The notes: generated from the sequence alone by a model not told the origin. Counted from the stretch's first letter, positions 7,355 to 14,130 are shown. The stretch: 14,609 nucleotides of DNA from Gammaproteobacteria bacterium (GCA_026193675.1 JAPHSO010000078.1:1-14609), one strand, 5' to 3'. A program made the numbers and translations.

Positions 7355-8947
7355 TTAGATCACATCGATGACATCAAGTTGGTTGAAGTACTCCGTCAGA
7401 TAATCATCAAAAGAGAGGCTATCCTCCAACTCAATCTCCTGTCGTCGCCGATTCGATTCGGTCACCGCATCTCTGAACTGCTGCAAACGTTTCGGCGGAG
7501 CCTCGGCCTCACACATCTTCTGCTGGAAACTCTGCGATCGGCGTCTGGCAAAATGGAAATAGGCCTCACCCTCCATCGACATCTCCCTGAGTACTCGTGC
7601 CGAGGGGGTCTTTTCCGGATCCCGCAAGATGATACGCTGCTGTTCGACTGAATCGGTATAGGGGCTCCCCTCCTCACCTTGATCTAACAGCTCCGCAATC
7701 GACTGCATCTGTTCAATAACCTCCTCACCCCAGCAACGCAGAGCGAGCTCTGAACCATGACGCTGTAGTTTGAGACCCGGCTTGCGTCCCTGATGAGCTA
7801 CGCTCATCTCATTTTTATCGATCTCAACCCGCTCCCAGGGTGACATCGGTGGGCTGTCCGACAAGAGGCAATAGGCCATCAACACCTCCAGAAAATGGAG
7901 TTGCCCCAGCTCAATACCGATCTGGTTGAAGGGGTTAATATCGATTGAACGTAGCTCAACATAGGCGACCCCCCGATTCTTGAGGGCAATAATTGGCGCC
8001 TCACCACTGAGTGGGATCTGTTTGGGACGAACCGTGCTGTAGTACTCATTTTCAATCTGCAGAATACTGGCGTTGAGCTGCTGATACTTTCCATCAACCT
8101 TCACACCCATCTTTTCATAACCGGGATAGGTGGTCTTGACCGCATAGCCCAGAGTGTTGATGTACTCCTCCAGATTGTCGTAGCAGGCCTTGACCCCTAT
8201 CTCATTCTCCTTGTTATTTTGGTATCCGATATCGCCCATGCGTAGAGAGGTGGCCCAGGGGCCAAACAGGGTGAATTGATCAAACTGATCGAGGTTACTC
8301 GGCTTACCATCAAGGAAAGAGCTACAGATCGCCGGAGAGGCGCCAAACAGATAGGGAACAAGCCAGCCGATGCGTTGTAGATTGCGCAACAGACCGAAGT
8401 ATCGCTCACTAATGAAATCTTGCAGAAGCTGCTCATCACCCTCCTGCTCCTGAAAGGTCTGCCAAAACTCCTCCGAGAAGGAGTAGTTAAAGTGGATGCC
8501 GGCTATCACCTGCATGATGCGACCATAGCGATGCCCAAGACCTCGCCGATAGACCGTCTTCATCTGCGCAGCGTTTGAACTGCCATATTTCGCTAGCGGA
8601 ATACTCGACTCACCACTCACGACACATGGCATGCTGGCATTCCATATCAGTTCATCCTGCAACTCGCTACAGACGAACTGGTGTAGCTCAGACATAAAGT
8701 CGGCCGCCTCTGCCGATGAGTCACATGGCGGTGTAATCAGCTCTAATAGCGCTTCTGAGTAATCTGTGGTGATGTAGGGATTGGTCAGTGGTGAACCATA
8801 GGCCTCAGGATGAGGCATTTGGGAAAGCTTGCCGCTCTGATCAACCCGCAATCCCTCTTTCTCAATGCCAACCTTGCCACCCTTAAGCAGGGCCGCCTTA
8901 CCGGATTGAGAGAGTCTTTCGAGTCGTTGTTGGAGAGTTGTTGCCAC
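7355..8947 (-). CDS. gshA: Glutamate-cysteine ligase, proteobacterial type (GshA)
   Basis: Catalyses ATP-dependent joining of L-glutamate and L-cysteine to gamma-glutamylcysteine, the first and rate-limiting step of glutathione synthesis. The protein has 530 residues against 518 in E. coli. The family signature GIEKEGLRV (27-35) is followed by FxTDYSEALLELITPP-like (YITTDYSEALLELITPP), WNASMPC, GLGHRYGRIMQVIAGIHFNYS, PYLFGASPA, TSLRMGDIGYQN and GVAYVELRSIDINPF, all characteristic of the type I enzyme. The start codon at 8947 is GTG, followed by residues typical of the family's beginning (LQQRLERLSQSGK). No clear Shine-Dalgarno is present. It lies 45 bases downstream of the 25-residue-repeat gene on the same strand, but a perfect TATAAT in that gap suggests its own promoter. 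Confidence 0.97.
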   Translation of the reverse strand: MATTLQQRLERLSQSGKAALLKGGKVGIEKEGLRVDQSGKLSQMPHPEAYGSPLTNPYITTDYSEALLELITPPCDSSAEAADFMSELHQFVCSELQDELIWNASMPCVVSGESSIPLAKYGSSNAAQMKTVYRRGLGHRYGRIMQVIAGIHFNYSFSEEFWQTFQEQEGDEQLLQDFISERYFGLLRNLQRIGWLVPYLFGASPAICSSFLDGKPSNLDQFDQFTLFGPWATSLRMGDIGYQNNKENEIGVKACYDNLEEYINTLGYAVKTTYPGYEKMGVKVDGKYQQLNASILQIENEYYSTVRPKQIPLSGEAPIIALKNRGVAYVELRSIDINPFNQIGIELGQLHFLEVLMAYCLLSDSPPMSPWERVEIDKNEMSVAHQGRKPGLKLQRHGSELALRCWGEEVIEQMQSIAELLDQGEEGSPYTDSVEQQRIILRDPEKTPSARVLREMSMEGEAYFHFARRRSQSFQQKMCEAEAPPKRLQQFRDAVTESNRRRQEIELEDSLSFDDYLTEYFNQLDVIDVI

Positions 8948-8979
8948 GGATCTGATCTGAGGTTTACAAAGGGTGGCAG

Positions 8980-8985
8980 ATTATA
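8980..8985 (-). promoter_or_regulatory. Consensus -10 element upstream of gshA
   Basis: The minus strand reads TATAAT at 8980-8985, within the gap before gshA and just past the stop of the upstream gene. Initiation would be near 8973, giving a leader of about 26 bases. No good -35 element lies 16-19 bases upstream (those hexamers fall in the upstream coding region), so an activator or weak basal expression is possible. Confidence 0.35.
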
Positions 8986-8992
8986 CGCGATA

Positions 8993-9745
8993 CTACTTAA
9001 GAGAGATCTTGCTAATATCAATCTCAGGCTCGGGAATCTCCTTATGCTCGACGATAATCACTCCCGGCTCATCGATCACCATACCACTGGTATCCACCTC
9101 AAGCGCCGCAACCTCCTGATGCTCCGCCATATCGACACCCAGCTCATCCAGAGAGAGCTCACTGGTATCGACAACCAGTTCCGGCTCATCATGGTGTTCA
9201 ACCAGCTCAGAACCGATCTCTGCCAGAGAAACGCCGCTGAGATCGACCTGAGGTGGTGGTGTATCAACATGCTCTTCAAGGTGGTCCCAACTGGCCTCAA
9301 CCGAGATATTTTCTAGATCTCCGAGTCCGCTCGGCGCCTCTTTGACCACTGAGCGTAACAGCTCACCATCTCCGACAGCGGACTGGATCGATCGATTCTC
9401 TACTGGAGCTCTCTCAGCGGAAGCTGAAACTGAATCTGTTTCAGAGATGGGGCTTTCCGTCGACTCAGGCTGTTGAACCACAGCTACTGGCCCCCTCTTC
9501 AGTGCAGCATATTGTGCCTCGGTGACGACCCGACAGAGGGCACCCACTTTTGCCAAAGCAGCCTGATATTTCCTGGCAGTCCCCTCATCGACACCCTTCT
9601 TGATAGAGCCCCACTCACCACTGAAAAAGTGCGCAACCTTGGAGACATCGACCTTAAAGAGCTGTGCCACTCCCTGTTTGACCGCTTCTAACGATTTTCC
9701 CTCTGCCACCTGTCCGTTATAGGCGATGACGTAGTGCTCAGCCAT
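8993..9745 (-). CDS. Uncharacterised protein: small N-terminal domain plus C-terminal 25-residue repeats
   Basis: A 250-residue protein with no signal peptide or membrane segment. Residues 1-85 look like a compact domain (YVIAYNGQVAEGKSLEAVKQ, then LFKVDVSKVAHFFSGEWGSI and KKGVDEGTARKYQAALAKVG), a type I recall at the N-terminus of assorted gammaproteobacterial proteins with no known function. Residues 86-140 are a Ser/Glu-rich linker. From residue 142 there are four 25-residue units starting at 142 (degenerate), 167, 192 and 217, then a partial unit 242-250 that ends the protein. The core is V-D-x-S-x-x-S-L-x-E-x-G then, about five residues on, V/A-E-H. The tail is strongly acidic. The ATG at 9745 is preferred over an in-frame ATG at 9778: AGAAGGGG precedes it, and a promoter -10 element would overlap the upstream ATG. 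It neighbours gshA and is divergent from a sulfur globule-like gene. Function not assigned. Confidence 0.85.
   Translation of the reverse strand: MAEHYVIAYNGQVAEGKSLEAVKQGVAQLFKVDVSKVAHFFSGEWGSIKKGVDEGTARKYQAALAKVGALCRVVTEAQYAALKRGPVAVVQQPESTESPISETDSVSASAERAPVENRSIQSAVGDGELLRSVVKEAPSGLGDLENISVEASWDHLEEHVDTPPPQVDLSGVSLAEIGSELVEHHDEPELVVDTSELSLDELGVDMAEHQEVAALEVDTSGMVIDEPGVIIVEHKEIPEPEIDISKISLK
8996..9322 (-). repeat. In-frame tandem array of diverged 75-bp units
   Basis: The coding DNA for residues 142-250 of the preceding protein is built from 75-base units beginning (minus strand) at 9322, 9247, 9172, 9097 and a partial one at 9022. Similarity is clearer in protein than in DNA, which points to an old duplication kept by selection at the amino-acid level, especially at VDxS, SLxE and EH positions. 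Confidence 0.75.
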
Positions 9746-9776
9746 TATATGTTTGCCCCTTCTAAAGCTTGATCCC

Positions 9777-9805
9777 ATTCAAGGCGATATTTTTCACAGC
9801 GTCAA
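9777..9805 (-). promoter_or_regulatory. Putative promoter of the 25-residue-repeat gene
   Basis: On the minus strand TTGACG (9800-9805, 5/6 match) is followed by 17 bases and TTGAAT (9777-9782, 4/6 match). A transcript would begin near 9770, leaving about 25 bases before the ATG at 9745. This start position excludes the alternative ATG at 9778. Confidence 0.45.
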
Positions 9806-9820
9806 CCCCGGTGACTCGAA

Positions 9821-9855
9821 ATTGATCTAATATTGATCTATCGTTAATCCATAAT
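9821..9855 (+). promoter_or_regulatory. Putative control region of the sulfur globule-like gene with a phased direct repeat
   Basis: ATTGATCTA occurs twice, at 9821-9829 and 9832-9840, with starts 11 bases apart, about one helical turn. It is followed by a -10-like CATAAT (9850-9855, 5/6 match). No good -35 hexamer sits 16-18 bases upstream; the direct repeat occupies that place. This arrangement would suit an activator binding two half-sites on one face of DNA. It is a by-eye proposal, and an AT-rich chance repeat is possible. Confidence 0.35.
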
Positions 9856-9880
9856 TGTAAATGTGAAAGGAGATAGGACG

Positions 9881-10192
9881 GTGAAAAAGCTACTCAGTAT
9901 GGGCGCCCTGCTACTGCTGCTGGTATCAACCAATAGCTCTGCCTGGTGGGGTAATAATAATTGGGATAACGGCTGGAATGACTGGCCTGTCTGGACACCT
10001 ATGTATTGGGCTGAGGAGATGTTTAACGATGACTATGGCTATGGGGGCTACGGGCCTTACGGCTACTCACCCTATGGATATGGTTATGGGCCTTACAGCT
10101 ATGGCGGCTACCCCGGTGGTTACGGGTATGGGCCCTACAGCTATGGTGGCTACCCTGGATATGGTTATGGCCCGGGTCGTTGGGGCTGGTGA
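9881..10192 (+). CDS. Secreted Gly/Tyr/Trp-rich protein, probable sulfur globule protein
   Basis: A 103-residue precursor with a clear signal peptide (MKKLLSMGALLLLLVSTNSSA, cleavage after A21) and a mature part of about 82 residues. The mature N-terminus is Trp-rich (WWGNNNWDNGWNDWPVW) and the rest is Gly/Tyr/Pro-rich, with YGYGPYSYGGYPG given almost perfectly twice (67-80 and 81-93) and then partly again. There is no cysteine. This composition, size and export signal match the sulfur globule proteins of purple sulfur bacteria (Sgp/CV proteins), which form the protein coat around periplasmic sulfur deposits. The GTG at 9881 is chosen because AAAGGAG (9866-9872) lies eight bases upstream and the signal peptide then starts with MKKLL; an in-frame GTG at 9863 would lack such a site. 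It could instead be another low-complexity secreted structural protein. No sox, dsr or fcc genes are in the window. Confidence 0.82.
   Translation: MKKLLSMGALLLLLVSTNSSAWWGNNNWDNGWNDWPVWTPMYWAEEMFNDDYGYGGYGPYGYSPYGYGYGPYSYGGYPGGYGYGPYSYGGYPGYGYGPGRWGW
10079..10174 (+). repeat. Tandem repeat of about 42 bp coding for YGYGPYSYGGYPG
   Basis: Two near-identical units and a partial third lie in the 3' half of the sulfur globule-like gene. Units differ at several third-codon positions (for example GGCCTTAC versus GGCCCTAC) while keeping the amino acids, with one glycine lost in the second unit. Confidence 0.75.
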
Positions 10193-10206
10193 TCTAAGCT
10201 CATCAC

Positions 10207-10240
10207 ACCACCACTCAAATCATCAGATCTGAGTGGTGGT
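10207..10240. terminator. Strong perfect hairpin between convergent genes
   Basis: ACCACCACTCA (10207-10217) pairs perfectly with TGAGTGGTGGT (10230-10240): an 11-bp stem with a 12-base loop, 15 bases after the sulfur globule-like stop codon and before the end of the opposing gene. Neither side has a run of T, so it is either a weak or Rho-assisted bidirectional terminator or a 3' hairpin that protects an abundant mRNA. Confidence 0.5.
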
Positions 10241-10253
10241 CTACAACTTCTCT

Positions 10254-10829
10254 CTACTCCCAGCTTATCTGCTGACTTCCCGTTGCGTAGACTCCACTTG
10301 CAACCTCTCTCTCATCTAACCACAACATCACAACTCGGTAGTTATATTGACGACTGCCCACCTCATCCTCTTCGATCTCTGAGCCCTGCTCTGGAGTGCT
10401 CAACATCATCATCACCTCACTACCGATCTCTTTTGCGCGCTGATCCACCACCATGTAGTCGATATAGAGCTTCATCTCGATCTGCTCGACACTCTCCAGC
10501 TCCTGGTGAAACGATGCCTTAAGAATTGTGGGATTTTGTTTAATCCGTTCGACCGCATCCTCAAATGCAGATTTGCTGAGCATCATCCCCCGCCTGTCGA
10601 GTTCCAGACTGGAAATCGCAAAATAGGCGACAACTAGAACGAACGCTGCCAGAAGTGCAAACAGAATGGGGGCGACAACCTTTGTTGGAGAGCTCTTCTG
10701 CTCTGCCTCGAGTCTCTCACGTTCTCTTCTCTCTTTAGCCTTGCGCTTTTCGGCCTCAACAGACTTATGTCTAAGCTCTTCTAGCTTGTCTCGCTGCTCG
10801 TCACTGTACTCACCTGGCTCAATGATCAT
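10254..10829 (-). CDS. Uncharacterised single-pass membrane protein with charged coiled-coil N-terminus
   Basis: A 191-residue protein not recognised as a known family. Residues 8-46 are extremely charged and helical (KSVEAEKRKAKERRERERLE), likely a coiled coil or nucleic-acid/phospholipid-facing basic helix. A single membrane segment follows at about 51-73 (VVAPILFALLAAFVLVVAYF). The rest (74-191) would be periplasmic by the positive-inside rule, with an acidic patch near 150-157 and strand-like ends (QYNYRVVMLWLDEREVASGV). No cysteines are present. It starts 21 bases after the glycosylase-like gene's stop and so is probably the last gene of the argH transcript. The ribosome site is poor. 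The frame is real on the strength of its length, composition and context; function unknown. Confidence 0.75.
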   Translation of the reverse strand: MIIEPGEYSDEQRDKLEELRHKSVEAEKRKAKERRERERLEAEQKSSPTKVVAPILFALLAAFVLVVAYFAISSLELDRRGMMLSKSAFEDAVERIKQNPTILKASFHQELESVEQIEMKLYIDYMVVDQRAKEIGSEVMMMLSTPEQGSEIEEDEVGSRQYNYRVVMLWLDEREVASGVYATGSQQISWE

Positions 10830-10850
10830 TCCATTCGGAGCCCCCCGCCC

Positions 10851-11525
10851 CTAACCACTACGTTGTAGTTGTTCCAATCGAGCCAATAGTAGATCAGGAA
10901 AGCGTTTATACCAAGTGGCATTAAGTGGTGAGGGGTGAGGCAGCGGGTGAAGTCGTACCGTACGGGTCACACCCTCCACCGAGGTGAGATTCACCTCTAT
11001 CGATGAGGTGAAACGATCCTCGCGCTGCCAGAACTGTTCAAGTTGCTGTTTTACCTCACGCTCAAGATTAATGGCAAACCAGAAGAAGGCCTCGCGGCCC
11101 AGGGTAATAATATCGCTACCCGACCAGCTATTAACCAGTAGATCGGCCACCAGTGGCTGAAACTGCTTTTTGACCTTCATCGACCAGGCCTTATTACCGA
11201 GCGGCTTATAGGGGACGGTATTGGCCCAGAAATAGTGCGAGCCAACCTCAACGGAGGCCTCAAAGTCGGGCATCTCTTTGCCATAACGGTGTTGGTAGAG
11301 GGTTTTGCGAACCTTTTGACCGCCAGCGCCGATGAAGGGCATCTGGTTGATCACCTCATCGCGCCCCGGATCTCGCCCAAAGATTGCGACAGGAACTGCG
11401 GGATCCCCATGGCCGATAACCGGCTCCAGTGGGTCTTTTCCGGCGGCAGCATAGACCTCTAGATCAACTCCGGGCAGATCCTTAGCCAACTCACAAAAGG
11501 CCTGGCGTCTCGATTCTGAGTCCAT
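10851..11525 (-). CDS. Uracil-DNA glycosylase superfamily protein
   Basis: A 224-residue protein with the layout of the uracil-DNA glycosylase fold. A first active-site-like loop GRDPGRDE (50-57) is followed by MPFIGAGGQKVR (62-73), resembling the PFVGxxG block of family 4/5 enzymes. NTVPYKP (102-108) takes the place of the conserved Asn-containing strand, IITLGREAFFWF (139-150) follows, and a late LHPLPHPSP (192-200) carries the conserved His. Only one cysteine (C11) is present, so the four-cysteine iron-sulfur cluster of family 4 is absent. The expected role is removal of uracil or related lesions from DNA, but the exact family and substrate cannot be fixed from sequence alone. It lies 22 bases after argH and 21 before the membrane-protein gene, consistent with one operon. 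Confidence 0.78.
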   Translation of the reverse strand: MDSESRRQAFCELAKDLPGVDLEVYAAAGKDPLEPVIGHGDPAVPVAIFGRDPGRDEVINQMPFIGAGGQKVRKTLYQHRYGKEMPDFEASVEVGSHYFWANTVPYKPLGNKAWSMKVKKQFQPLVADLLVNSWSGSDIITLGREAFFWFAINLEREVKQQLEQFWQREDRFTSSIEVNLTSVEGVTRTVRLHPLPHPSPLNATWYKRFPDLLLARLEQLQRSG

Positions 11526-11547
11526 TTTCTAGTTCTAATTTAGGGAT

Positions 11548-12957
11548 TCAGAGCGAAGCTTTAGCGAGCGTGGCAGCAGCCTTCACCTGCCTGGGTGCCG
11601 TACCACCAAGATGATCCCTGGCAGCAACGGAGCCCTCTAGCGTGAGCACTTCAAACACATCATCACCGATAGCATCGGAGAAAGCCTTGAGTTCATCCAA
11701 ATCCATCTCTGAGAGGTCACGATTTGTCTTCACACCAAGGGCGACCGCCTTGCCGACAACCTCATGGGCATCACGGAACGGTACGCCATTACGCACCAGA
11801 TAGTCGGCAAGGTCAGTAGCCGTTGAAAAACCACGCAGCGCCGCCTCACGCATGTTGTCGGGCTTGAGGGTGATCTGCGCCATCATATCGGCATAGACCT
11901 TAAGACAACCGCGCACGGTATCAATGGTATCAAACAGCGGCTCTTTGTCCTCCTGGTTATCCTTGTTGTAGGCCAGCGGCTGCCCCTTCATGATCATCAG
12001 CATCGAGCTGAGGCTGCCAAAGACTCGACCGGTTTTTCCGCGCACCAGCTCCGGAACATCGGGATTTTTCTTCTGCGGCATAATCGAGGAGCCGGTACAG
12101 AAGGAATCACCCAGATCAACCCAGTCAAACTGGCTTGAAGACCACAAAATAAGCTCTTCGGAGAAGCGCGACATATGCATCAGTAGCAGGGAGGCCCAGC
12201 TGAGAAATTCAATGGCGAAATCACGATCCGAGACCCCGTCCAGTGAGTTGCTACAGGGTCTGTCAAAACCGAGCTCTTTGGCAGTGAAACCACGATCGAT
12301 CGGATAGGTGGTACCGGCCAGCGCAGCCGAACCCAGCGGCATGATATTGACCCGCTTACGACAATCGATCAGACGCTCGCTATCGCGCTGCAACATCTCA
12401 TTCCAGGCCAGCATGTGATGACCGAAGGTGATCGGTTGAGCCGTCTGCAGATGGGTAAAGCCTGGCATGATGGTCTCGGCCTCACGCTCTGCCAGCTCAA
12501 TCAGTGCAAGCTGCAGACGCTTGAGCTCTGGTGTGATTGCGTTATCGATCTCATCTCGTAGATAGAGGCGCACATCGGTCGCCACCTGATCATTACGCGA
12601 ACGCCCGGTGTGGAGTTTCTTGCCGGCATCGCCAATTTTATCAGTGAGCCGTTTTTCGATGTTCATATGCACATCTTCCAGGGCAATTGACCACTGGAAC
12701 TGGCCACCCTCAATCTCCGCCTCAATCTCTGCCAGACCGTCGATAATCGAATCACGCTCTTCGTCAGTCAGAACTCCGATAGAGCTCAACATTTTGGCAT
12801 GCGCAACTGAACCGGCAATGTCCTGCCTGTACATGCGCTGGTCAAAACCCACAGAGGCACCAAAGGCCTCCACAAAGGCGTCCGTTGGCTCGCTAAAACG
12901 GCCAGTCCAGGGCTTTTCTGTCACTTCAGTTGCCTTCTCTTGCTTGGGATCACTCAT
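11548..12957 (-). CDS. argH: Argininosuccinate lyase
   Basis: Cleaves argininosuccinate to arginine and fumarate, the last step of arginine synthesis; a cytoplasmic homotetramer of the fumarase/aspartase superfamily. The protein is 469 residues from the ATG at 12957, a normal length. Landmarks are KPWTGRFSEPTDAFVEAF near the N-terminus, LEDVHMNIEKRL, the substrate-binding HTGRSRNDQVATD, GFTHLQTAQP with the catalytic Thr-His pair, and the superfamily signature GSSIMPQKKNPD. A longer in-frame start (TTG at 12990) is rejected: AAGAG lies seven bases before the ATG, and a -10 element would put the transcript start near 12996. It is divergent from the AlgZ/AlgR-type pair, as in Pseudomonas, and probably leads the three-gene transcript. 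Confidence 0.97.
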   Translation of the reverse strand: MSDPKQEKATEVTEKPWTGRFSEPTDAFVEAFGASVGFDQRMYRQDIAGSVAHAKMLSSIGVLTDEERDSIIDGLAEIEAEIEGGQFQWSIALEDVHMNIEKRLTDKIGDAGKKLHTGRSRNDQVATDVRLYLRDEIDNAITPELKRLQLALIELAEREAETIMPGFTHLQTAQPITFGHHMLAWNEMLQRDSERLIDCRKRVNIMPLGSAALAGTTYPIDRGFTAKELGFDRPCSNSLDGVSDRDFAIEFLSWASLLLMHMSRFSEELILWSSSQFDWVDLGDSFCTGSSIMPQKKNPDVPELVRGKTGRVFGSLSSMLMIMKGQPLAYNKDNQEDKEPLFDTIDTVRGCLKVYADMMAQITLKPDNMREAALRGFSTATDLADYLVRNGVPFRDAHEVVGKAVALGVKTNRDLSEMDLDELKAFSDAIGDDVFEVLTLEGSVAARDHLGGTAPRQVKAAATLAKASL

Positions 12958-13002
12958 CGATTCACTCTTAAGATCTATACAGGTGGTCAAAATTGGCCGA
13001 TA

Positions 13003-13037
13003 AGTATAGCCTAAGCACTAGCTTCACTCATCAGTGA
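13003..13037 (-). promoter_or_regulatory. Putative argH promoter -10 and adjacent palindrome
   Basis: The minus strand reads TATACT at 13003-13008, a 5/6 -10 match, with initiation expected near 12996. No strong -35 hexamer is found. In its place is a small inverted repeat TCACT-CATC-AGTGA (13024-13037), which could bind a regulator of argH or of the divergent kinase gene. Support is limited to these matches. Confidence 0.3.
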
Positions 13038-13089
13038 GAGTGTAATCGAGGGTAAAATGGAAGCAGATCAGACAACAAAGGAGCAAATT

Positions 13090-14130
13090 GTGAAACGGGC
13101 GTTACTGCCTGACTTCTGTCAGGCGCTGTTCCTGCTACCACTCTACGTGCTGACAGAGGGCTTTGCCATCACCATCACCCTGGTCTCAGCCAGCTCTTTT
13201 GATCTGTTCTGGAACACACTGGCAATCACCTCCTTCTACATGTTGTGGATTGCGGTGCTCTTTTCAGCCTTTCTCTGTCTGCTCAGACCGCTTCTGAGCA
13301 GACTCACACCGGCCCACGCCTATATCGCCATCTACCTTATTCTGCTGGCGACAATCAGTGTGATAACCGAATTTGCCCTATGGCTCAGTAGCGAAAATAT
13401 TCTACCCCAGCTCACACTCTACACCGACATGCTGCTCACCAAGAGCCTGATTATCGGCGCAATTGTGGGCGGCTTTGGACTACGTTATCTCTATATCCAG
13501 CAGCAGTGGCGCATCCAGGTTGAGGCCGAAGCAAGTTACCGCCTGCAGGCCCTTCAGGCCCGTATTCGTCCCCATTTCTTCTTCAATACCCTCAACTCCA
13601 TCACCTCTCTGATCCACTCCAACCCCGATCAGGCTGAGAGTGCGATGCTCAATCTTGCCGATCTATTTCGTCAGAGCCTTAACAGTGATGAACAGCAGAG
13701 AACACTCCAGGCGGAGATCGATCTCACCAAGGGTTATCTGGAGATTGAGTCGCTGCGTCTGGGTCAGCGACTTAACGTCGACTGGCAGATCGATCTGGCA
13801 ACACTGGATCTCGCCATTCCACCGCTCATTCTGCAACCGCTGGTTGAGAATGCCATCTATCATGGCATTGAGCAGATTCCGGAGGGGGGGGCCATCACCA
13901 TTCAAACAAAATATGGCGATAAGCAGTTCACCATTAATGTGAGTAATCCAATTCCTCAGGGCAATACCTATCATGCGCTACGCAGCAGTGGCCACCATAT
14001 GGCCCTTGAGAATATCGGCCATAGAATTGAGATGCTTGATTCTGAACATGGCACCATTGAGATCATGCGCTCTGATGGTCAATTTATCGTCACCCTCACC
14101 ATCCCGACCAGAGAGGCAGGTAATCGATGA
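13090..14130 (+). CDS. algZ: AlgZ/LytS-type membrane sensor histidine kinase
   Basis: A membrane sensor kinase of 346 residues from the GTG at 13090. Hydrophobic segments at about 12-35, 45-68, 77-100 and 117-133 form a four-helix sensor region. The cytoplasmic kinase part has the His_kinase family signature ALQARIRPHFFFNTLNSITS with phospho-acceptor His162, then an ATP-binding half with PLVENAIYHGIE (Asn254), ending GHHMALENIGHRIEML. This layout and the IRPHF variant are typical of AlgZ/FimS. The GTG is favoured since AAAGGAG (13077-13083) lies six bases upstream and MKRALLPDFC resembles the family start; an ATG at 13057 with GAGGG four bases upstream would add 11 residues. The stop overlaps the regulator's start by four bases. 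In Pseudomonas this pair controls alginate and type IV pili; the targets here are unknown. Confidence 0.88.
   Translation: MKRALLPDFCQALFLLPLYVLTEGFAITITLVSASSFDLFWNTLAITSFYMLWIAVLFSAFLCLLRPLLSRLTPAHAYIAIYLILLATISVITEFALWLSSENILPQLTLYTDMLLTKSLIIGAIVGGFGLRYLYIQQQWRIQVEAEASYRLQALQARIRPHFFFNTLNSITSLIHSNPDQAESAMLNLADLFRQSLNSDEQQRTLQAEIDLTKGYLEIESLRLGQRLNVDWQIDLATLDLAIPPLILQPLVENAIYHGIEQIPEGGAITIQTKYGDKQFTINVSNPIPQGNTYHALRSSGHHMALENIGHRIEMLDSEHGTIEIMRSDGQFIVTLTIPTREAGNR

Noticed and set aside
8810..9316. 168-codon open frame on the plus strand opposite gshA and the repeat gene
   Set aside because: Its apparent internal repetition is the antisense image of the 25-residue repeats; there is no start signal, and both opposite-strand genes are well supported.
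9746..9778. Longer N-terminus for the 25-residue-repeat protein from the ATG at 9778
   Set aside because: No ribosome site precedes it, it overlaps a likely -10 element, and a good AGAAGGGG site serves the ATG at 9745.
10079..10174. Tandem DNA repeat considered as a CRISPR or mobile-element array
   Set aside because: The units are adjacent, in frame and code for the same peptide with silent changes, so they are protein-level repeats; there are no spacers.
12958..12990. Longer argH start at a TTG codon
   Set aside because: It lies almost at the predicted transcript start and lacks a ribosome site; the ATG at 12957 is better.
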